Shown: piece by piece, positions 29,193 to 40,400 of the stretch | Layout of the letters: each line of letters opens with the position of its first letter | Position numbering within the stretch: the stretch's first letter is position 1 | IMG/VR virus record: IMGVR_UViG_3300047368_000324 | Location: 1 to 64,000 of that record | DNA: 64,000 nt | Direction: 5' to 3' (one strand) | Source: a virus | Made by a program: the position numbers and the translations under genes | Notes under the pieces: model-generated | Told to the model about the DNA's origin: nothing | Seen by the model: only the letters and a program-made list of their open reading frames with translations | The model's database searches: none

Positions 29193-29291
29193 ATGCCAAT
29201 CAGGCGATTTCGGCGAAAGCCGAAAATAAATTTTATTGATTTAATTTAATTTAATATATTGTTTATGGAATCGCCTCGGCAGTCTTGGCAT
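29193..29291. other. large intergenic inverted repeat with GNRA hairpin
   Basis: Outer arms ATGCCAA (29193-29199) / TTGGCAT (29285-29291) and inner arms AGGCGATT (29202-29209) / AATCGCCT (29269-29276) enclose TTTCGGC-GAAA-GCCGAAA (29208-29225), a 7-bp hairpin with a GAAA tetraloop on the + strand. The whole folds as a branched structure of about 100 nt between two - strand genes. Confidence 0.65.
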
Positions 29292-29310
29292 ACAGTTAAA
29301 TTATAAACTA

Positions 29311-30897
29311 CTATAACTTTTGATGAATGATGACAGTTTTTGGGTGATTTTCCAGTACAAATTCTAGAGATAGCTCTCGGTCTCTAATTGGAGATATATT
29401 AGTAATCAATTTGGAATCTATGAGTTTACTGGAACCTTTGTCGTTATAGCAAACTTCAATTCCTGCCATGCTATGAGAAAACAAATGATTCGCCACATCG
29501 AAGCTTAAAAATTGTTGCGCTTTGGATACAATCGAATGCTTCACTAAATTCATAGAACCATTGAGAAGGTACTTTAAGTCGTCTCCCGTGCGATATAAAG
29601 CAATGCCATTCAAGTGTCCCGTCCAGGGCTGTAGAGACGTCTCGCTGCCCTCAAAAAAGCTCTTGTACCTCGATCCTGCAATGATAAAATCGTAAGAATC
29701 AATATAATCGATAAAAGAATCAATCCAATTTTCAATAATATTTCGAGAATCTGTCTCGCACATAAATATGTTTTTATAATATCCATGTTTACCATCTAGT
29801 ATATCTAGCATAGAGTCATAGAATAATTTATTAGGTCCAGATGTAAAACCTAGTGCTGGAATATATTTCTTTTCATTGATAAATGTTTGTATTTCTTTAG
29901 GATCTGTGATATATATGTCTTCTTTCTCACTGATATCCATATTTACAAATTTAATAGAATTTATATTTACATGAGATTCAAAGTTTTGAACCCTTTGTTC
30001 TGTTATCTCTTTATTTGTACATATTATTATATCTATTGAGTGATGAAGTGATGCATTTCCTGCAAAGTATCTACTCATCATCGTATAAAGATGCCCAGAT
30101 TTAATTTCTCTTTCTGTTGCGAGGATAAGCATAAGCATTTTATTTGAAAATGTTTTTGTTTTATCGATATATGGCTTGTCCCAAAATTTAAAATCACCTG
30201 AATTAACTATATCCATAGAGTCTTTGGGATTTATTGTTCTACTCTCTTTAAAAAAGAAACTTTCTGTTTTTGATACGTATGCTTTTTGTGAAAAATTAAA
30301 ATCTATATCCGAACTACTTTCTTTGCACCAATTTATAAATGTTGAGATCTGAGAATATACCGCGGGCTTGCTTAAAGAAACTTCAGGAGATATCAAATCT
30401 GAACAATTACTCAAAAGAGATGGGTTGTTCATTGTATTAGTTAATTTGTGTGCACCGTCCTTAGTTAATATATAGCAAAGCGAATGAGGGTGATAAGTTT
30501 TTGATATGTCAATAAAATCCTGCCCTTCCATTTTTAGTGGGTTTTGCAATAAATTAAACACATCCAAGGCGGAGTTATAGCTCTCCATAATAATAAAAAA
30601 ATCAAATTGAGATACCGCTAAATTATGCCAGCACATAAAATGCGTCAAAAATCTACCATATTCTTGAGGGTACCTTGAGAAGAATAATTGGTCTTCGTGA
30701 GTTAGGGGGTTAAGAGGCAGGTGAAATCTGTCGAGCTCATTGGGTAATGGATTCGTGCATACCTGTTCAAGCAATTCAAACCTAGAAGAAAAATTTTTTT
30801 TAAGCAGATTAACCTTTCTTTTTTGCCTGTAGCCTTCTTCCCTAGATTCAATGTCGCTATGGTTGATATAAATTATTTTAAAATTAGATGTTTGCAT
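29311..30897 (-). CDS. two-domain glycosyltransferase-like protein, 528 aa
   Basis: The N-terminal part resembles GT25-type LPS transferases (start with KIIYINHSDIESREEGYRQKRK, then HFMCWHNLAVSQFDFFIIMES), but the usual acidic metal motif is replaced, so this half may be inactive. The second half (from about 235) looks like another GT-A-type domain with LMLILATEREIKSGHLYTMM and YKNIFMCETDSRNIIENW. Function inferred from weak resemblance. It is divergent from the GNAT-like gene at 30990; a GTGTA lies 10 nt upstream of its start. Confidence 0.5.
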   Translation of the reverse strand: MQTSNFKIIYINHSDIESREEGYRQKRKVNLLKKNFSSRFELLEQVCTNPLPNELDRFHLPLNPLTHEDQLFFSRYPQEYGRFLTHFMCWHNLAVSQFDFFIIMESYNSALDVFNLLQNPLKMEGQDFIDISKTYHPHSLCYILTKDGAHKLTNTMNNPSLLSNCSDLISPEVSLSKPAVYSQISTFINWCKESSSDIDFNFSQKAYVSKTESFFFKESRTINPKDSMDIVNSGDFKFWDKPYIDKTKTFSNKMLMLILATEREIKSGHLYTMMSRYFAGNASLHHSIDIIICTNKEITEQRVQNFESHVNINSIKFVNMDISEKEDIYITDPKEIQTFINEKKYIPALGFTSGPNKLFYDSMLDILDGKHGYYKNIFMCETDSRNIIENWIDSFIDYIDSYDFIIAGSRYKSFFEGSETSLQPWTGHLNGIALYRTGDDLKYLLNGSMNLVKHSIVSKAQQFLSFDVANHLFSHSMAGIEVCYNDKGSSKLIDSKLITNISPIRDRELSLEFVLENHPKTVIIHQKL

Positions 30898-30907
30898 CTC
30901 TGTTTCT

Positions 30908-30912
30908 TACAC
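30908..30912 (-). promoter_or_regulatory. GTGTA late-type upstream motif
   Basis: GTGTA on the - strand, 10 nt before the ATG at 30897. Confidence 0.4.
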
Positions 30913-30963
30913 AGATATATTATGTTAAAGTAGTATTTTTACAAACTATAAAATACTATATAA

Positions 30964-30968
30964 GTGTA
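30964..30968 (+). promoter_or_regulatory. GTGTA late-type upstream motif
   Basis: GTGTA 21 nt before ATG 30990, downstream of a CTATATAAG stretch. Confidence 0.35.
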
Positions 30969-30989
30969 ATTAGGTAAAAGGTTTAAGGC

Positions 30990-31481
30990 ATGTTTGATAT
31001 AGAAAATTTAACTACAGATAAAAGTCTCGGATATATTAGAGAAATTCATCATACAGATATTAATATTTTGATGTCCGATTTAATTGATGAAGACCGATCG
31101 TCTGCTATTGCCAATGGATACAGAAATCACCTTGAAATGATTGCTAAAACAGTCATGCATTCTGAGTCTGCTTACAGCATAATTGACCCAGAAGGAAGAT
31201 TTTGTTCTGCTTTTGGTTTTATTCCAGTTACCAAAAAAGATAGTGCTTTAGTGTGGTTATTGAGTTGTAATAATTATTTTCTTAATAAAAATAAAATAAA
31301 TGTATCTAAAAGATTATTGGATTTATCTAATAGCGTCCTGGATCAAGTTAATAAGAAATATTCACATATTATATGCAATGTAGAAAAAGGCAATAGCTTT
31401 GCCGCAAGAAGAACTAAATTAATGGGTTTTAAAAAATCTCGGGAACTTAGCCGTGTAGATGAATATATTCGAGAGGCTTAA
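30990..31481 (+). CDS. GNAT-like protein, T7 gp13 / DUF2833-type
   Basis: 163-residue protein with the strand-helix order of a GNAT acetyltransferase: a central AYSIIDPEGRFCSAFGFIPVTKKDSALVWLLS beta region followed by a helix and CNVEKGNSFAARRTKLMGFKK near the end. This resembles internal-virion-type gp13/DUF2833 proteins placed before tail genes. It precedes the giant structural gene by 2 nt, so the two are co-transcribed. Acetyltransferase activity is not shown. Confidence 0.6.
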   Translation: MFDIENLTTDKSLGYIREIHHTDINILMSDLIDEDRSSAIANGYRNHLEMIAKTVMHSESAYSIIDPEGRFCSAFGFIPVTKKDSALVWLLSCNNYFLNKNKINVSKRLLDLSNSVLDQVNKKYSHIICNVEKGNSFAARRTKLMGFKKSRELSRVDEYIREA

Positions 31482-31483
31482 AA

Positions 31484-34400
31484 ATGGGTTCTAGCGGATA
31501 TCAGATTAACGAACTCGAAGGAGGGTATTCTCCAACAATTTCTGAGAAAGGTATTGATATATACGGAGGTCCCAGGGGTTCCTTGGCTGGAACGCTTCCA
31601 ACATGGATCGCGTGGTGGGTTGCGAATTACAGATATACTCCTGGACATATCGTATACATGCCTGGCGTTTACAACGCAGATGGCAGCAATGGAACTTACT
31701 ATGACACCAATGGGATGTCCTCAAGGAGGGAAGAGATTGCTTACTCTCAGGACATTCAAGCTGTAAACCTTCAGGAAGGCGGAGACCTTGTTGGTGGAGA
31801 CATGGGACGCGCCGGAAGTGAATATTCTACTGGGTCGAATAAAAGGCAATATTTTGAATACGGTGCACATACTTTATGGGTTAAATTATTTGGCGAACCA
31901 GATAATAGTTCAACTAATGATTCTTCGCTGTTAACTGACCAAGACTTTTTTAACGTTACAAAACGAAGACGAAATGGATGGTATTGTTTTTATGAGTTAA
32001 TGAGTGAAGTTGACCCTCAGGGCAGTGGCCAGCTTGAAATTGCTTTTCCTCAAGGAAATAGTGTGAACAATAACACTTGGAATAATACAAAAAAAAGATA
32101 TTCTATCGTTGTTGGCAATAAAGAGACCTTGAAAGTGGTCTATGGCTCTTGGGGCGAGGATTTATTTAGACAAATTTCATGCGAACCAGGAAGTACAACG
32201 GAAATCAAAGTTAAGCATGACGAGACAGTTTTAAATATGTGCGATAGTTTTATTTTATTCGCCGCTGTAGTTGCTGCGAATACGGGTGGTGATTTAGATT
32301 TAATTAATTTTGTCGTTTGTAAAAGTGTGTTAAGATCTTCTGGCACTATTGAGCAAAATTTAGAAACTTCTCCTGTTGAAGTTGCAATTTTACCTTCTGA
32401 TAAAGTTTCAATTGGGGGTAATGTACTCAGAAGTCCTCAAGAGGTTCCGGTTAGAGATATGGTTGACCCCAGTTTTAATGGGAGTTCTGATTTCTTCCAA
32501 GACGAAAATGGGCAAGATGAAACTGCGACAATGGTTTCTGCAGGCTACCCTGGAGTATTAAACCCAGAATCTATTTTTCGTGCAGCGCAAAAATCTAGTG
32601 ATTTCGATGGTACCATAACAAGAATAGCTCAAGGAAACACGGCGGCTAGCGAGGTAATAATGAATGACGCTGACTTAGATGACGACCATTTATATCTAGA
32701 CAAACTAAAGTTTGGCAAAGTCCCTGCATATGACCCTAGGTTTGGAGAAGCATCTAGCTCATTAAATAGTTTTATTAGTTCTGTCTATAATTTTTCCCTT
32801 CCGATGTCTACTAGCTCAAGTATTGATTTCTGGCAATCTGGCCAATTTTACAAAGTAGGCAAGGCTGTTAGGTTTTCTCCGAATCAGTCTGAGTATTCAA
32901 AATCCGAAGCAAATCGAACGATTAAAGATGTCATATGGGTAAGTAGAAAAGACCATGCTTCTACATCAAGCAATAAGCCTCCAATGGGGGCGGGGTCAGG
33001 TATGCCTTCTGATTTTGAAAATGAATGCTGGAGATCTTATGGAGTTTTGGCTAATCAACCGAATTCATCATTGTTACAATTGAATGATGTCTACAGGGAT
33101 TCGGAAGTTTTTGTTGGAGGTTTAATTATCAATAAGTCTCCAGATGAAATCTTATCAATAAGTGGTGAAATGGTCGACCGCGCTCTACTTGGTTCCGAGC
33201 GAAGAATTAGAATGTCTGAAATGACAGGAGGTTCTAGATTATATGCGAGCTTGACTATATCTCCTGCTAAAAAGTTTAAAGTCAAATATTACAGAAAAAG
33301 AAATAGTTGGGGCAGACGTTCTAGCGTAACGTTTAGATTTCCGCCCGCAGTAGAAGATGCTGCGGCTGCAGATTTATGGTTATATGCAAATAATTTTAGA
33401 AGAGATCACGCGGGTTCAATAAATTTTGCCGTAACTTTTGTTACGCATACGAGTTTTGTATGGGCTCAAGCGAAGAAACGCAGGAGCTCATTTTTTGGAA
33501 TCTTATTGGGTGTTGCATTGGCGGTTGTTGGCATTTTGAATCCAGCGCTGTTTTTGACCGCAGGAATGCAGTGCGCAGCATATGGCTTCGGGGGAGGTTT
33601 AGCGCTGGGAGCCTTAGGTGGAGCTGTTGGGTTGGGCGTGGGCACCGCATTAGGCGCTAGTGCAGAAGCTGTTTATGCCAACTTGGGAAAAGGGGTTGGC
33701 CGAAAAAAAGCTTTCACAAGAAGTTCTTTCTCTCAAGTTATTAGTAAGATTGCAAATGATGCTCCGTCCGCAAATTATGTATTAGATAGAGGTTCCGCTC
33801 CAGAAAATGGCATGGTTATTGGACGTAATAGCTCAGATGTGTCAAGTATGTATGATACTAATCTAGGAGGTAGTAATGCAAATGTACAATCTGAAAATGA
33901 TATAATTCGTTTTAATTTTGGTAACCTTTATCCATATTTATATGAGAGTAAATATGGTAATACAATTCATGTATCTGGTCAGTATCAATTTTTAATACAA
34001 GACTTAAATTCTGCTAGCGCAATTAAGATTGCTTTTAATTATGAGGAGATAAGTCGTAGAGGTGGTAGGGGCGCCGTTGATAGCTTTGGCAATACATTTT
34101 CGGGGTATCCAGCTGGGACACCCGAAGGTAGTCATGCAGGCGCAAATTCAACGCTATGGAGTCAATATCGAAATGCCGCGAATGAGATTGTAAATGGTAA
34201 CGCGAGTAGTACTGGTAATTTAAAATTAATATCTACTAAAAACTATTTTAATTATTTATTAATTGGACCCGAAAACATAAGAGATGATTTGGACCCCTTA
34301 AAAGCTTTGGTTATGTGGTCAATGGATTTGAGTGACGCTCAATTTAGCGCACTAGTCGGCATGATTCAAACAGGCTTTCGAGATTTAACATTTAACTCCA

Positions 34401-37400
34401 GCGGTTCCTTTTCTGATCAAGATGGGCTTAGTGATTATAAGGAAATTTATACATCTAATCCACCTATAGCTGCTGCAGAAAATGTAGCAGCCACAGGTTA
34501 CCAACTAGAAATATCAAACAATACCATAACACACGTTAAGGAGGATAAAACAAACGGTCGGAGGGTAAAAATCCTTAAGAGCGTTGGCGAATCCCAGGGA
34601 ATGAGCAGAGAAGATATGGAAGTCTTGGCTAAAGGGCTTGCTCCTGGAGAATTTTTGCTTGGAAAAGATTTAGAGAATTCTACGCCACAATATATAAACT
34701 TTTTAAAATCTTCAGCTCTTTCTGGAGCGAAAGAATGGACTTCAATAAATAACGGAGTTAAAATAAATGGCGGAGACGTCATACAAAATGGACAAGATTT
34801 TTACTTTGTTAATGCAACCTTTATCAAGAATAATCAAAACCTATCTGACGTTGCGACTTTAGTTCCAAGATCTTCTTCTCAAATATATACCGCCGATTCA
34901 TTCTCTCCGAGTTTAACACTGGTTAAACAATGGCAAAAAATGCTTGAGTCTCCATATTATACCGAGCAGACAAATGACCGTTCTGCCTCTTATTACCTTG
35001 CGGGTAGGAAGTTAGACTTTTCTTTCGTTGTAAAAGAAAGTGCAGACCCTTCTTTATTTAATCTATTTTTCTTTGGATTCTCGGATTATATTCCAAATTT
35101 TGCCTCAGCAAATATGGATACATATGAAATTGATAGCGTTGCCCAGCTACCGATGATTAAAGATTCAAAGGATTTGACTGGAGATTATATTGGTAATGGA
35201 TCAACTCAATTTGTTCGTGACGATGCAACTTATACTACTAAACATGTTTTTAGATTAAAAGACAATATTCCTCGAACAGCAGAGCTTCCTGTTGGCGCAA
35301 TCCCTGGTTTTAAATCAGAGCTTTCTTGGGAGTACTTAGGTTCGCCTTCTGATCTTACTCCATCAGTCATATCAGAATGGACGCTACCTGTCTTGAAGGA
35401 GACTGTGTCAGAATTTACTCCTGGGCAGGATGTTATAGCCACTAATAAGTTGCGCCCATTAGGTTTTTGGAAATCAGAGGCGGGCACCAAACTTTCTGGT
35501 TCGAGTATTAATGGAATAATCGAACAGCAAGAGTTTTCGCTCACGGTCAACTTCCCATGGATTAAAATGACCAGCGCGCCTAGCGATTCGACTGCTCAAT
35601 ATGTTACAACTCAAAACAAGGATGGATCTACCGTATATTTACTTTCTCCTTATAGCAAGGTGTCTGGGCAGACTTCTGGAATTAATTTAGCAGCATTTAT
35701 ACCCTCGAATATAAATGACACATGGAAGGGGTTAATGAACAATACTATTCTAAGTAGTTCTCAGACCAATTATATACTTGACGCATATCTTACGAATAAA
35801 CTTGACATATTAAGAACTTTTGAAGTTCAAGGTTTTGAGGTTTCTCATATTCAAATTGTTATTTCACCTATTACTGACTTAATCGATAAAATTGAAGTTT
35901 GGGATCCTACCGCAAATTACTCAGAAGGAGATGTTGTTCTCGTGCATCATACGAATTATAATTACCTTTCAGAAGAAACAGGTAAAATGCAAGCGGCTCA
36001 AAGCGAATTTGGGAAATTATGGTTATATGCAAGAGCCACGCGAACTATTACAAATGGAGAAAAACCTTTTCATAACGATAATCCAGAGCCTAGTGCTGCT
36101 CCAGGCAGCATGGGGGAATTGGGCGAAGTAATATTACCTGTCGATACAAAATATTGGGAATGCTGTACTGCAAGAGAAGGTTCTACTGTAGACAGTATAA
36201 CAAGCGGATTGGGCGCAAAAAAATTAGCAAAATCTTGTTACGGAACCGATTTAGACGTCAAGACCTATACTGTTTCGATGGGAGAAGCGGATACGTTTAC
36301 GCAGCCAGGCAGAAGCCAAAAAACTACCGAAATTTACATACCCCAACAAAGAGGAATTTACAATAAAAATGTTTCTATGGATTTTAGTTCCCCTAAAAAT
36401 TTAATTTTTACAACAACAATATCTCCTGAAGCTAAAATTGTTGGACGATTACCTTCAAGCGCCGTGGCGTATACAAATGAAGGAGGAACCTGGCCTGGAA
36501 CCCTTAACCAGAAAGATACGCAATATCTTGAGCCTAGTGATTATGCAAATTTATACGAAGAGAATCCTTTGATTAATTTATTTTTAAGAAGAAGCGTTAA
36601 TGCTGGGGCAAGATGGAGTAATTGGATTGATGGAATCATGACGAGCGGGCAGGATGCTGAAATATATAAAAAGATTACATACTCTCAAGGGGATGAATAT
36701 CAAAAATTTGAGACAATGCCTACTGTTGAGCTCGCTGTATCTAAGGATTCTGGAAGTACTTTTGAAGAGTTCGTTGCTAAAAGAGAATTTGACGAAAACT
36801 ATCCAGTTTTTCATAAGGGTTTTGATATACCAGTCGGAATTAAGGCAACGATATCAAATGCGCTAGGTATAAATGACAGCCCTTCTAATTCAGTTGGATC
36901 AAATTTATATGGCTATATAAGCTGTTTATATAACCCAGGAACAGAAGTAGTAGGTGGAGCGTCAGGTTTAATAAATTTTATTGGAGAAGGGACTGGTTCA
37001 GAAAACGTTAAGTTAAAGAATTGGAGTGGGACAGATATAGGAAATTCTACTGCGGCTGATTTTTATGAAACTATCGCCACAGATGATGAAAGTGGGCTTT
37101 TGCAATACGGACCCCAAACTATATCAGACGAACTAACTTTACATTCACTAAATGGAATCAATCGAACGAATTATACACCAGCATTTAAAATATTTCTTCC
37201 TGAGACATCAAGTTCAAGGAATCCTCTTGATCTGTGTGTTCAGAAATGCGTATTAATACTTGGAACAAGAGACTCAAATGACGGCTTGACACACAACCGT
37301 ACAAAAATTAAAAACTTCGTATCTGGAAGTGGTATAGATTTCCATTTTGATAACTGGTTTGCTATCCCCGCTGGACAAAATTCATATGTAGATCAATCCG

Positions 37401-40400
37401 GTAACACTTGGCCAGCCACTGACCAAATTGACAAATTTGGAGAAGAAGACAATGAGTTTATAAAAATAAAATCTAATTTAAACACCCTAACCGAGGCATT
37501 GTACGCTTTATCTGATGTCGTTGGAGCCTCTACAACCCATAACAATAATTTCATAGATCTAAGTACGACGCAAACCCATTATCACGGTTCGGCAAATCCT
37601 TTTACTAATTTTGATGAAGTGGGAGTGGGTTACTTGACAAACATATTAAGGGGCGCAGGGGAATTTATTGGCGCAAAAGCCAATGCAAGTTTTAACAATA
37701 GCGGAACTTACATCGGGGGAGTAGGTTTAACTCAAACTACGGTAACTTCTACAGAATTTATGTCAATCTCTCAACCCGCGTTTGAAGATAAGGGTGTGCA
37801 TGGAAAACCTGAAGGTTCATATAACATGTATATGTATAATGATTCAAATTATACCTTCCAAATTGATACAGCTATACCCGCTTTATTATATAAGAAATAT
37901 ACTAATATCAATGACTCAAATGACGTGGTTAATAAAAACTATTACGATTTACTTCTTGATGATAACTGTCCTGGAGGAGGCGACTCCAAGGCAGATTTTA
38001 CGGAAGATTACGTTTTTAACGCCGAAATCAAACTTTTGAAGAATTATTTAATGGTGGGCGAGATATCGCATTATGATTCTAATTTTCAAGAAGCTGATGG
38101 ATATAAAGGTAGAGTTTTTCTAACCAGGTCAGAGCTAGGGGATCCTGTTAATAACGATACAGTAACAATTAAAATTGATGATGGAATCAATTGTCCTCAT
38201 GGAGCTAATTTAAAAACATTGAATTTAAGTTATAAGTTAATTGACCCTCCTAACTTGAGTAGTATAGCCAATAATATAAACGGAAAACTATATTATTATG
38301 ATAATGATACTCATGTTTATAGCTTTGGCGTAAGTTTTCCTGTTGCAAGTGAATTTGGAGGAAGGCTTGTTATTCAAGATGGTATTGGTCCTGATTTAAC
38401 TTTTGAATCTCAATCTGGACCTCCTGCTATAAATTATACTAGACCAGATAGCCAAGCAACCTCAGTCACGTTTACTATCGATGATGGGGTTCCTCACGGG
38501 TTTGGCGTTGCGAGAACGGGCGCCGCATATCACAATTTAATTTATCCAGGCGGATTTAATCCTGTACAAAGCTTTCCAGTTGTAACAATTGCGGATGTTG
38601 CTATCGAAGGATCACTTGGTGTTAGCGGAGATGGTTATATTGCCAATAAAGTTGTCGGGGTTTTTCCTGACATGACCATTGTTCAAATAAACAAGCAGTA
38701 TATTTACAATAATTCTGATCACGAATACAAAGGCCTTTATATTAGTATGCCCGCGTTTAATATCGCAGACACTACAGATAGAGGCCTCTTTGTTTCAAGG
38801 TCTTCAATTTCAAACCGAGGAATATCGCGTACGCTTGAGCTCGGGTATCCTGTATTTGGTTTTGGACCAATGCATGCCAAAGCAGTGCTTCATGAAAAAA
38901 TGTTTCCACCTGATGATAGCGGTACCGCAACCCTCTCGATTCAAGATGGAACCCTGTTAGGCTCTACAAAATCAGAAGGAACTTTTGAAATACCATATCA
39001 AAGATTAGATAAAGCTTTTGGAACAATTACGGGAATTAGAACTTCTTCAACATTCAAATTATGGTCCAGCTCTCCATTGATTAACTCTGGAAATATAGAT
39101 TTAGAAGGGCTCGTAACTTGCTGGGAGCATGCAAAGGTTACAATAGAAACTTCAACTAGTGAAGCTATTGAAATTCAAGACGATTTGATTCAAGAATCTG
39201 CAGGTTTTACAAATTTCCGCTGGAACTTCACGGACTACGATTTAAGCCAGAGTATTAATTCTCAAGCTGATCTTATTGATGGTCTTTATGTAACTATTTT
39301 AGATAGAAGCCGAGGCTCTACCGAAGGGGTAGACACCTGGGAAACTTTTAATTATACTGTTGCCGAAGCGATTGATTTGTTTTTTGAGAGTGGAGAGTAC
39401 CAATATAACTACAATACAGCAAAAAAAGATCTACCAACTGACCCTTTAACGAGAAAGCGTTTTTCCGTACAAATTAAAGCAAAACAAGGTTCACCCGAAA
39501 AACTTGTAGTTGATGATCAACTTCTAAAAGACGGAGGTTGGACACATAGCGCAAACATATCCCTTGGTTCTATTGGCGACTCTGCCGAGGCTCCAATTTA
39601 TACAAACCTCACTCAGTCTTTTAAATACCCTGAGGAGTCTAATAACGTCGTAGTCAATAGAATGGGCGGACAATTTAACATTGCTGACGGAGACAGAAGG
39701 TACACTTCAGTAAACTCAGCATTAATGTATTCTAGCTATGCAACCCTAAGGTCTATGATTATTAATTATAATCCTGATTCTACTGGCAAAATATATTATA
39801 CAAAATTTATAAATGATAGCCCGAATAGAGTTCCTTATTCTGGTTTTAGGTCAAAAATAAAATATGATCCGTCTAGACCAGGAATGAACGAGCCTAATAT
39901 TTGGATGGATCGCTCAAGCTTTGTCAAAAGCGGCATCGATGTAGACGAATACACAACATCCGCTTCTAGTAATGGGGCGATTGATCTATGCCCAAATTCA
40001 ATAACAACATTTATATGGGGCAGTAAGGCAAAATGGCTAACTCATGAGGATGAAAACCCTGAGACGGATTCCTCTCCAAGCGAATTTGATGGAGATAATT
40101 TTGTGGTTTGGAATTCCGAATCATATTACGGCTCGCAAGATTGGGAGGTTATTGGCCGAAGTAATAAAGGAGGAAGCGATAAGAGTTACTTTCACCTTCC
40201 TAGTTGGATTCCTACATTTACAGCTAATCAAGACTGGTTTCAAACAAACAGAATTCCTGGTTGGAGCTTAACAACCCCCCATTTGTCTTTTATAAATAAT
40301 TATGAAAATTTTCAAAGTTACGGAGCAAGTGGTGCGACTAATTTTTGTAATATAATAAAAAATGGAACTGCTGTCTGGGGAGGATTAAGTCTATCTGACG

